The position numbers and the translations under genes are program-made. DNA of 11,240 bases from NCBI GenBank assembly GCA_021162125.1, contig JAGGZG010000004.1, positions 1 to 11,240 of the forward strand, in the 5' to 3' direction. The notes below the pieces were generated by a model that ran no database searches, was not told where the DNA came from, and saw only the letters and a program-made list of their open reading frames with translations. The number at the start of each line of letters is the position of its first letter. Position 1 is the first letter of the stretch. Below are positions 5,291 to 11,240 of the stretch, in pieces. Origin of the DNA: Anaerolineae bacterium. Its GTDB lineage: Bacteria; Chloroflexota; Anaerolineae; JACIWR01.

Positions 5291-7207
5291 TTATGGGGGG
5301 CTTGCTGCTGCGCGTTCCAGGTAAACGAGCAGGATGGAGATATCCGGTGGATTCACCCCGGGCAGGCGGGATGCCTGGCCGACGGTGGCCGGACGGAAAC
5401 GCATCAGTGTCTCGCGGGCCTCGTTGCGCAGGCCGATCACGGCATTGTAGTCGAAGTCGGGAGGGATGGGACGCTCTTCCAGCCGGCGCAAGCGCTCGAC
5501 CTCGCGCTGTTGCTTGGCGATGTAACCCGCGTACTTGGCTTCGATGCTCACCTGCTCGATGACCTCGTCCGTCAGCGATGCTGAACCGGGGGCCAATTCG
5601 GCAATGAGTTCGTAGGAGACCTCCGGCCGGCGCAGGAGCTGCAAAGCGTTAGCTCCGTCGGTCAATGGGGGCAGCCCCGCCGCGCGCAACCGTTCGTTGA
5701 CCTCGGCGCTGGGCCGCAACCAGGTAGCGTTCAGCCGAGCTAACTCCGCAGCGATAGCCGCCCGCTTGGCCTCCACTTTCTCGTAGCGCGCCCGCGATAC
5801 CAGGCCCACCTCGTAGCCGATGGGCGTCAACCGCAGGTCGGCGTTGTCCTGGCGCAGCAACAGGCGATACTCGGCCCGTGAGGTCATGATGCGGTATGGC
5901 TCGATGATTTCTTTAGTCACCAGGTCGTCAATCAACACGCCGATGTAAGCCTGGTCTCTCCGCAGGATGAGGGGCGGTTTGCCCGCTACCCGGCGCGCGG
6001 CGTTGATGCCGGCGATGAGCCCCTGGGCTGCCGCTTCCTCGTAGCCGGACGTGCCGTTAATTTGCCCGCCCAGGAACAGCCCCGCGATGAGCTTGCTTTC
6101 CAGCGAGGCGCTGATCTGATGTGAAGGCACGTAGTCGTACTCGATGGCGTAACCGGCGCGCATGATCTCCGCCTCGCGCAGGGCGGGGATGCTGTGCAGC
6201 ATGGCCAGTTGCACATCCTCCGGCAGGGCGGTGAAGAATCCCTGCACGTATACCTCACCCGTGGCCCAGCCCTCCGGCTCCAGAAACAATTGGTGGCTGG
6301 CTTTGTCTGGGAAACGGACAATCTTCTCCTCGAAAGAGGGGCAGTAGCGCGGGCCGACGGCCTCGATAGCACCGGGGGCGATGGGCGAACGATGAAGGTT
6401 CTCTCGTGCGATGCGATGAGTCAGTTCGTTGGTACGCACCAGATAGCAGGGGATCTGCGGCCGCCAGGAAGTCGGGCGAGGAATAGGGTAGATGGGATTA
6501 GGGTGTGGGAATTGATTGTCGAGAACCGGCGGCTCGAAGCTGAAATAGAGCGGGGTGTCGCTGCCCGGTTGAGGCACGGTCTGTGAAAAATCAATTGTGC
6601 GTGCGTCAACGCGAGGTGGGGTGTTGGTCTGCAAGCGGACCAGCGTGAAGCCCAGTTCGCGTAGCGAAGCGGAGAGGCCAGTCGCTGGGAACTCTCCAGC
6701 CCGGCCGGCGGGCCAGGCGTGCTCACCCGCCAGGATGCGCCCGGCCAGGAACGTACCCGTGGTCAACACCACCGTACGGCCTTGATAGGTGCGCCCGGTA
6801 TGAGTGACTATTCCCTGCACCTGGTCGCCCTGCACCAGTAGCCGCTCCACCCTGGCCTGCTTCAGGTCCAGGTTGGGTGTACGCTCCAGGGTGTGTTTCA
6901 TGGCCAGGGAGTAGAGCCGTTTGTCGGCCTGGGCCCGCAGGGCCTGGACTGCTGGACCTTTGGAGATATTCAGCAGGCGAATCTGTATGAAATTGCGGTC
7001 AATGGCGCGCGCCATCTCCCCGCCCAGGGCATCAATCTCCCGCACCAACTGGCCTTTACCAGGCCCCCCTATACCGGGGTTGCAGGGCATCTGGGCGATG
7101 AGGTCCAGGTTCATGGTCAGGAGCAGGGTTCGTGCGCCCAGGCGGGCGGCGGCCAGGGCTGCTTCGCAGCCAGCGTGCCCTGCTCCGACGACGATGACAT
7201 CGTACAC
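5291..7207 (-). CDS. mnmG: tRNA uridine-5-carboxymethylaminomethyl modification enzyme MnmG (GidA)
   Basis: MnmG works with the GTPase MnmE to place a (carboxymethyl)aminomethyl group on C5 of U34 in tRNAs that read split codon boxes, using FAD, NADH and a folate one-carbon donor. The N-terminus carries the FAD-binding Rossmann motif GAGHAG (residues 8-13). The conserved CNPGIGGPGKG follows near residue 41. Both family signatures are recognisable: GPRYCPSFEEKIVRF near residue 286 and GGQINGTSGYEEAAAQG near 380. The C-terminal helical domain that binds MnmE and tRNA is complete. The 638 residues agree with the family's roughly 620-640. The start is GTG, with GAGGTG (- strand, 7218-7213) five bases before it. 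Neither mnmE nor rsmG is adjacent. Confidence 0.97.
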   Translation of the reverse strand: MYDVIVVGAGHAGCEAALAAARLGARTLLLTMNLDLIAQMPCNPGIGGPGKGQLVREIDALGGEMARAIDRNFIQIRLLNISKGPAVQALRAQADKRLYSLAMKHTLERTPNLDLKQARVERLLVQGDQVQGIVTHTGRTYQGRTVVLTTGTFLAGRILAGEHAWPAGRAGEFPATGLSASLRELGFTLVRLQTNTPPRVDARTIDFSQTVPQPGSDTPLYFSFEPPVLDNQFPHPNPIYPIPRPTSWRPQIPCYLVRTNELTHRIARENLHRSPIAPGAIEAVGPRYCPSFEEKIVRFPDKASHQLFLEPEGWATGEVYVQGFFTALPEDVQLAMLHSIPALREAEIMRAGYAIEYDYVPSHQISASLESKLIAGLFLGGQINGTSGYEEAAAQGLIAGINAARRVAGKPPLILRRDQAYIGVLIDDLVTKEIIEPYRIMTSRAEYRLLLRQDNADLRLTPIGYEVGLVSRARYEKVEAKRAAIAAELARLNATWLRPSAEVNERLRAAGLPPLTDGANALQLLRRPEVSYELIAELAPGSASLTDEVIEQVSIEAKYAGYIAKQQREVERLRRLEERPIPPDFDYNAVIGLRNEARETLMRFRPATVGQASRLPGVNPPDISILLVYLERAAASPP

Positions 7208-7239
7208 GGTCTCACCTCGTTGCAGAATGGTTGCTGGTC

Positions 7240-7268
7240 AGTATAATACACTTTGCCGTTTTGGGCAA
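7240..7268 (-). promoter_or_regulatory. candidate mnmG promoter
   Basis: Read on the - strand: TTGCCC (7268-7263), 17 bp, TATACT (7245-7240), giving a start near 7233 and a leader of about 26 nt. A small palindrome, TTTGCC (7252-7257) with GGCAAA (7264-7269), overlaps the -35 and could be a regulator site. The + strand also reads TATAAT at 7242-7247, but its upstream box is poor. Confidence 0.5.
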
Positions 7269-7291
7269 AAGTTGGCAGGACAATGGGGGGA

Positions 7292-7320
7292 TTGACACAG
7301 GGGCGCGAGTGGTGTATCAT
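7292..7320 (+). promoter_or_regulatory. strong sigma70-type promoter for the REC-GAF-HK gene
   Basis: A perfect TTGACA (7292-7297), a 17-bp spacer and TATCAT (7315-7320; five of six matches) predict transcription from about 7327. The longest open frame would start at 7253, upstream of this promoter, so the promoter argues for a downstream start codon. Confidence 0.75.
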
Positions 7321-7346
7321 TAGAGATGGGGAGGGAGATCAGGAGC

Positions 7347-7358
7347 AAGGAGGTGATC
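7347..7358 (+). promoter_or_regulatory. perfect 12-base complement to the 16S rRNA 3' end
   Basis: AAGGAGGTGATC is fully complementary to the universal 16S rRNA tail GATCACCTCCTT. It sits 17 bases before the chosen GTG start, with a second, ordinary ribosome site (GGGAGG, 7365-7370) in between. An in-frame CTG begins at its last base (7358). It may be a standby site, or it may mark a non-standard start six codons upstream of the GTG. Confidence 0.6.
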
Positions 7359-7375
7359 TGGCAAGGGAGGCTCAA

Positions 7376-8983
7376 GTGAACGAGCGTGTACTCGTGGTTG
7401 ACGATGATCCTCTGGTCGTAGATCTCTTTGTGAACGTACTGGAAGATGCCGGGTACCGGGTAGAGGGCGTTTTCTGCGGGAAAGATGCTATCGAACGGCT
7501 AACAGCGGCGCAGTTTGACATCTTGCTCGCCGACGTGAAAATGCCGGGCGTGGATGGGCTGGAGGTATTGCGTCAGGCCAAATTTCTTGATCCGGAGATC
7601 GCGGCCGTGGTCATCACTGGCCACGGAACGTTGGAGATGGCCATCAAGTCTATTCAGCTTGGAGCGGAGGGGTTCGTGCTCAAGCCGACCGATGTGGAGG
7701 ACTTGTTGGCCATAGTGGCACACGCCGTGGAAAAGCGGCGACTGATCCGCGAGAATATTCGGCTGAAAGCGTTCCTGCCCTTGTTCGAAGTGACCAAGCG
7801 GCTGGCCTCTGAGGTGGACCTGGGAGAGCTCAACAAGCTGGCGTTGGACTTCGCTGTGCAGGAGACAGGGGCTGACGGGGGGGCGGTACTGCTGCGTGAC
7901 GAGACCTGCCCCGGCCACCTGATGGTGGCTGCCGTGCGCGGGATGCACCCTGACATAGCACGGGCGATTACGGTGCAGGAGGCTGAAGATCCCATCGGGC
8001 GGGTGCTCCACAGCGGTGCGGGTTGCCTCCTGGCGGCGGACGAGGGATCATTGGGCGCTGTCGCCGATTGGGCTGGGGCTGTTTGGGAGCTGTGTGTACC
8101 CCTGTCCATTGGCGACCGGGTGCTGGGAGTGCTGGACGTGTGGGGCACACAGCGGCAGGACCTTACTGAGGACCACCTGCCCCTGTTAAGCACGCTTGCC
8201 GGCCAGTTGGCCGTAACTCGAGAGAACGCGCTACTTTACCAGCACATGGAAAGCATGGTCGAGGAGCGCACCCGAGAGCTACGGCGGGCCCAGGAGCGGT
8301 TACTGCGGTCTGAGCGGCTGGCTGCTATCGGTCAACTTGCTGCCAGCGTGGCTCACGAGTTGCGCCATCCGCTGGGGGTGATGCGCCAATCTACGTACTT
8401 CTTATCCCTGAAGCTGGCGGATGCCGACGAGAAGGTGAAAAAACACCTGCGCATCCTGGAACAGGAGATTGGGGCTTCGGACAAGATCATCACTGACCTG
8501 ATGGATTTCTCCAGGGTGCACAGGCCCACTCTGACCGAGGTAGACATCGAGACCCTGTTGGATCAGACGTTGGCTAGCATCGAGGTGCCGGCGGAAGTCA
8601 AAATGGTACGTACGCGCGCGAAAAAGCTGCCGCACATCTGGGCCGACGGTCAACAGCTCCAGCAGGCGTTTCGCAATCTCATCGTGAATGCCTGTCAGTC
8701 CATGCCAGAAGGGGGCATGCTGTACATCTCTACCGCCCGCGAGGGCAAATACTTGGAGGTCGCTTTCAGGGACACTGGGATGGGCATCCCGCCGGAGCAT
8801 TTGGAGCGTATCTTCGAGCCCCTGTTCACCACAAAGGAACGGGGCATTGGCCTGGGGCTGGCCATCTGTCAGGGCATCGTGGAGCGGCACCGGGGGACGA
8901 TTGAGGTGGAGAGCCTGGTCGGCCAGGGCACAACCTTCACGGTGCGTTTGCCAATTTTCATACCAGAGACGGAGTCGGAGTAA
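7376..8983 (+). CDS. soluble REC-GAF histidine kinase hybrid
   Basis: This is a 535-residue cytosolic phosphorelay protein. Residues 3-120 form a receiver domain with D9-D10-D11, phosphoacceptor Asp53, Thr81 and Lys103. Residues about 131-275 are a GAF sensor domain that could bind a small ligand. A helical linker (about 280-315) leads into the HisKA dimerisation domain, with His327 in HELRHPL. The ATPase domain has N438 in the N-box, D466-TGMGIP in the G1 box and GIGLGL (490-495) in the G2 box. All catalytic residues are present and no membrane segment is seen. The GTG at 7376 was chosen because GGGAGG lies five bases before it, the promoter lies inside the longer frame, and the receiver fold starts right there. 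The receiver at the front suggests that phosphorylation by another kinase tunes this one. Confidence 0.92.
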   Translation: MNERVLVVDDDPLVVDLFVNVLEDAGYRVEGVFCGKDAIERLTAAQFDILLADVKMPGVDGLEVLRQAKFLDPEIAAVVITGHGTLEMAIKSIQLGAEGFVLKPTDVEDLLAIVAHAVEKRRLIRENIRLKAFLPLFEVTKRLASEVDLGELNKLALDFAVQETGADGGAVLLRDETCPGHLMVAAVRGMHPDIARAITVQEAEDPIGRVLHSGAGCLLAADEGSLGAVADWAGAVWELCVPLSIGDRVLGVLDVWGTQRQDLTEDHLPLLSTLAGQLAVTRENALLYQHMESMVEERTRELRRAQERLLRSERLAAIGQLAASVAHELRHPLGVMRQSTYFLSLKLADADEKVKKHLRILEQEIGASDKIITDLMDFSRVHRPTLTEVDIETLLDQTLASIEVPAEVKMVRTRAKKLPHIWADGQQLQQAFRNLIVNACQSMPEGGMLYISTAREGKYLEVAFRDTGMGIPPEHLERIFEPLFTTKERGIGLGLAICQGIVERHRGTIEVESLVGQGTTFTVRLPIFIPETESE

Positions 8984-9109
8984 CGAAGTTCGGGCGTGAT
9001 CCCGTGAAAAAAAATCGAGCTTTCAGGAAAAGTGTCCGGTAGTGAACGGTGGATGCTCAACAGGTACAGTGAAAGATTGTGCCCGTGCCAAGTAGAAATG
9101 GGGGGAGTC

Positions 9110-9475
9110 ATGAGTGCTAGACGGAGTATCCTCATCGTTGACGACGACGATGCGATTTGCGAGACACTGTCCGACGTCCTGGAAGCACTGGGCTACCGCA
9201 CCGTCATCGCTAGCGATGGCGTGGAGGCCGTGGCTTGCATCCAGAAAGAGGACTTCGCGTTGGTATTGATGGATCTGCGTATGCCCAGGATGGGTGGAGT
9301 ACAAGCTTATCGGGAGATCCTGAAATGGCGGCCAGCGGTGAAGGCGATCATGATGACCGCCTATGCAACTAGCGACCTCGTTCAAGAGGCCCTGCGAGCG
9401 GGGGCTCGCGAGGTACTGTCCAAACCTCTGGCGATGGACCGGTTGCTCAACCTTATCGCCACAGTCTGTCCCTGA
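9110..9475 (+). CDS. single-domain response regulator next to a minimal kinase
   Basis: This is a 121-residue receiver-only protein with the acidic cluster D11-D14, phosphoacceptor Asp55 (in LMDLRMP), Thr83 and Lys105 (in LSKPL). The domain fills the whole protein, so it has no output. The ATG at 9110 was chosen because ILIVDDDD follows directly. A frame from GTG 9032 or ATG 9098 would add up to 26 residues that do not look like a receiver, although the purine run before 9110 (GGGGGAG, 2-nt gap) is closer than usual. The minimal kinase begins 16 bases after its stop codon, so the two are almost certainly co-translated and likely partners. The stretch from the preceding kinase to this start (8984-9109) shows no clear promoter or terminator. 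Confidence 0.88.
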   Translation: MSARRSILIVDDDDAICETLSDVLEALGYRTVIASDGVEAVACIQKEDFALVLMDLRMPRMGGVQAYREILKWRPAVKAIMMTAYATSDLVQEALRAGAREVLSKPLAMDRLLNLIATVCP

Positions 9476-9491
9476 AAGCTGGTGAAGTGTG

Positions 9492-10184
9492 ATGGTGAGC
9501 GACGAGTTGCCAGAAGAGACCGCGAAAGCGGCAACGCTTGGCCCGTTGGTGCGCAAGGTGGGCCACCTGGTGCGCAACAAGCTGGCTGTACTCGTGAATT
9601 CCACCTACTACCTGCGGTTACGGCTGGGCGATACTGATGAGAAGGTGACCAGGCACCTGAATCTGATGGAGCGCGAGGTGGCCGTGGCCAGCGCGGTCGT
9701 CGCTGACCTGATGGACTTCTCAATGGTGAAGGAACCAGCGCGGCGTCCGCTGGACGTTAACCAGCTCGTTAGTGACGTACTGTCCGGGTTGGCCCATCCG
9801 AGCGGTGTGGAAATAGCCGCCGAGCTGACGCCCGGTTTGCCCTTGATCGAGGCAGACCAGGCGCAGATCGCCCGCGCTTTAGGAAAACTGCTGGTCAACG
9901 CAATAGAGGCCATGACCGCGGGCGGGAGACTGACGGTGTGCACTGGCCTGAGCAATGACGGACAGGCAGTGTGGATTACTGTCTCTGACACCGGCCCCGG
10001 CATCCCCGCTGAGGACCAGGCTCGTCTCTTCGACCCTTTGTTCACCACCAAACCCCAGGGCTTCGGCCTGGGATTGCCCATCGCTCGCGAATTTGTGAAG
10101 CGCCACGGGGGGCAGTTGGAGGTGAGGAGTGGCCCGGAGGGAGGGACAATTTGTACGGTGACGCTGCCCCTCGGCGGCCAGTAA
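9492..10184 (+). CDS. minimal sensorless histidine kinase with altered H-box
   Basis: This 230-residue protein consists only of a dimerisation helix pair and an ATPase domain, with no sensor and no membrane segment. The dimerisation helices align without gaps to those of the REC-GAF kinase upstream (STYYLRLRLGDTDEKV against STYFLSLKLADADEKV, and DLMDFS in both). His25 aligns with that kinase's phosphoacceptor. The box, however, reads HLVRNKL rather than HELRHPL: the acidic residue after His and the Pro are both replaced. The ATPase boxes are intact: N136, D166-TGPGIP and GFGLGL (190-195). ATG 9492 follows GGTGA (9481-9485) at 6 nt; the GTG at 9489 would add one residue. It may autophosphorylate, act mainly as a phosphotransfer or phosphatase partner of the adjacent receiver, or have lost activity. 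Confidence 0.9.
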   Translation: MVSDELPEETAKAATLGPLVRKVGHLVRNKLAVLVNSTYYLRLRLGDTDEKVTRHLNLMEREVAVASAVVADLMDFSMVKEPARRPLDVNQLVSDVLSGLAHPSGVEIAAELTPGLPLIEADQAQIARALGKLLVNAIEAMTAGGRLTVCTGLSNDGQAVWITVSDTGPGIPAEDQARLFDPLFTTKPQGFGLGLPIAREFVKRHGGQLEVRSGPEGGTICTVTLPLGGQ

Positions 10185-10197
10185 ACGGGCTGCTCTG

Positions 10198-11166
10198 CTA
10201 AACTGTGCCCCGCTCCGCCAGCACCAATGCCAGCGCACCGAGCAGTCCCACGTCGTCGCCCAGGGCCGCTGGTACAATGGGTGTGTGTTCCCAATACAGA
10301 GGCGACATCGCCCGCTCGCGAATGACCTTGTGCATCGGCTCCCAGAGCAAATTGCCGCTGTGCAGGGCCACGCTTCCGCCCAGGATGAAGATCGCCGGGT
10401 TCAGAATGTGCATCAGGCTGATGATGCCCAGCCCCAGGTAGAACCCCGCTCGATGGAATGCCTGTTGTGCCAGCGCGTCCCCCGCCTGGGCTGCTTCATT
10501 AACCAAGCGGGCGGTTATGCGGTTTAAGTCACCGTCTACCATCGCGGTGAGGACGCTGGGCTCGCCGGCGCTGATCCGCTCTACGGCGTAGGCGGCGATG
10601 GCTGGCCCAGACGAGATGGCTTCCAGGCAACCCTTGCCGCCACACGTACAGCGTGGCCCATCGGGAAACACAATCTGGTGACCTACCTCAGCGGCCAGGC
10701 CTCGGCTACCCAGGACCATCCTGTCATCCACGATAATTCCCCCGCCGATGCCAGTGCTTACCGTGATGTACACCAGGTCGTGGATACCCTGTCCCGCCCC
10801 AAATCGCTGCTCTGCCAGGGCAGCGACGTTCGCGTCGTTGCCTGCGTAAGCCGGCACGCCGAACTCTCGTTCCAGGATGTTTTTGAGGGGTACGTTCGTC
10901 CAGCCGGGAAGATTGCCCGCGGAGATCACGACACCAGTTCGCGGGTCGAGGGGACCGGGGGCAGCCACTCCGATGGCCTCGACATCCTCAACACGGTCCG
11001 GGAGGACAGCGTAGACCGACCCGATCAAACGGTCCAGCACCGCGTCAAGCCCTTCGGCTGCGCGAGTAAGATCACTGATGCGCTTGATGATGGTGCCGTC
11101 CTCCCGGCAGAGGGCAGTACGAATCTGAGTGCCTCCCAGATCCACCGCGACGATGAATCCGCCCAT
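10198..11166 (-). CDS. ROK-family sugar kinase (glucokinase-like)
   Basis: ROK proteins are ATP-dependent hexose kinases or sugar-responsive repressors. This 322-residue protein has no N-terminal DNA-binding helix-turn-helix, so it is a kinase. The phosphate loop DLGGT (residues 9-13) opens the protein. GND (109-111) holds the catalytic Asp111. The ROK zinc site is present as His163 with C173-x-C175-x4-C180 (CTCGGKGCLE), and STGIGGG follows the substrate region near residue 138. Glucose, N-acetylglucosamine, N-acetylmannosamine and fructose are all possible substrates. The ATG at 11166 was chosen because GGGAGG (- strand, 11180-11175) lies eight bases upstream and the fold begins at once; a frame from 11229 adds 21 unlikely residues. 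It converges with the minimal kinase with only 13 bp between stop codons and no terminator hairpin. Confidence 0.93.
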   Translation of the reverse strand: MGGFIVAVDLGGTQIRTALCREDGTIIKRISDLTRAAEGLDAVLDRLIGSVYAVLPDRVEDVEAIGVAAPGPLDPRTGVVISAGNLPGWTNVPLKNILEREFGVPAYAGNDANVAALAEQRFGAGQGIHDLVYITVSTGIGGGIIVDDRMVLGSRGLAAEVGHQIVFPDGPRCTCGGKGCLEAISSGPAIAAYAVERISAGEPSVLTAMVDGDLNRITARLVNEAAQAGDALAQQAFHRAGFYLGLGIISLMHILNPAIFILGGSVALHSGNLLWEPMHKVIRERAMSPLYWEHTPIVPAALGDDVGLLGALALVLAERGTV

Positions 11167-11219
11167 GAATTTTGCCTCCCTGAGGTGTATTATGTGCAAT
11201 GGTTGTATATGACCGCCGA

Positions 11220-11225
11220 AGTATA
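11220..11225 (-). promoter_or_regulatory. possible -10 box for the ROK kinase gene
   Basis: TATACT on the - strand (11225-11220) is placed to give a leader of about 47 nt. The matching -35 would fall outside the window, so this cannot be confirmed here. Confidence 0.25.
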
Positions 11226-11240
11226 CCACGTTTCATCCGA

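Noticed and set aside
8990..9016. Possible terminator CGGG-N6-CCCG followed by an A run after the REC-GAF kinase
   Set aside because: The stem is only four pairs and the following run is A rather than T on the coding strand.
9032..9109. A 26-residue N-terminal extension of the receiver at 9110
   Set aside because: The extension (from a GTG) does not resemble a receiver N-terminus, and the fold begins immediately after ATG 9110. It is not fully excluded because the ribosome site at 9110 is unusually close.
9492..10184. First impression that the minimal kinase lacks its phosphoacceptor His
   Set aside because: Gapless alignment with the upstream kinase shows His25 at the right place; only the neighbouring box residues are changed.
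9608..10294. A 228-codon open frame on the - strand opposite the minimal kinase
   Set aside because: It overlaps a kinase with intact ATP-binding boxes and the end of the ROK gene; the translation is Arg/Pro/Ser-rich with no domain.
11167..11229. A 21-residue N-terminal extension of the ROK kinase
   Set aside because: A good ribosome site lies just before ATG 11166 and the ROK fold starts there; the extension runs over a likely promoter region.
1..11240. Search for CRISPR repeats, tRNA or rRNA genes, phage or toxin-antitoxin genes
   Set aside because: No regularly spaced repeats, cloverleaf-like sequence or relevant protein families were recognised by eye.

Overview
This window looks like the chromosome of a moderately GC-rich bacterium. 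The best guess is a member of the Chloroflexota, of Anaerolineae type. The grounds are circumstantial: a secreted lipoprotein with a Pro/Thr linker of TPTP type, a small membrane protein with a double zinc ribbon, several stand-alone receiver proteins beside REC-GAF histidine kinases, and frequent strong Shine-Dalgarno sequences. No rRNA or other marker is present to settle the lineage. No tRNA, CRISPR array, transposase or phage gene was seen.

Left part (1-4490, all on the + strand): a DUF2148 iron-sulfur protein and a butyrate kinase (buk), then an unusual 256-bp non-coding block (1719-1974). The block is bounded by perfect 14-bp inverted repeats, contains nested inverted repeats and local hairpins, and fills the whole gap before two tandem, paralogous single-domain response regulators. 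After these come a possible 34-codon leader ORF overlapping the next start codon, a secreted Pro/Thr-linker lipoprotein, and a strong bidirectional terminator.

Middle part (4490-7250, - strand): a two-helix membrane protein with a double zinc ribbon, with its own 17-bp-spaced promoter, and the tRNA-modification gene mnmG, which starts with GTG. The mnmG promoter lies in a short divergent region shared with the signalling genes.

Right part (7290-11240): a consensus-like promoter drives a soluble REC-GAF-histidine kinase hybrid. This is followed by a stand-alone receiver and a very short histidine kinase with no sensor domain, whose phosphoacceptor His is kept but whose H-box is altered. A convergent ROK-family sugar kinase closes the window.

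Five signalling proteins (three REC-only proteins, one REC-GAF-HK, one minimal HK) sit within about 8 kb. None has a DNA-binding or enzymatic output domain in this window, so any response must pass through protein-protein contacts or an output encoded elsewhere. The two kinases are clearly related in their dimerisation helices, and the two tandem regulators are clear duplicates. No experimentally known system is recognised as such. The most unusual signals are the nested inverted-repeat element at 1719-1974, the altered H-box of the minimal kinase, and the perfect 12-base complement to the 16S rRNA tail ahead of the hybrid kinase.
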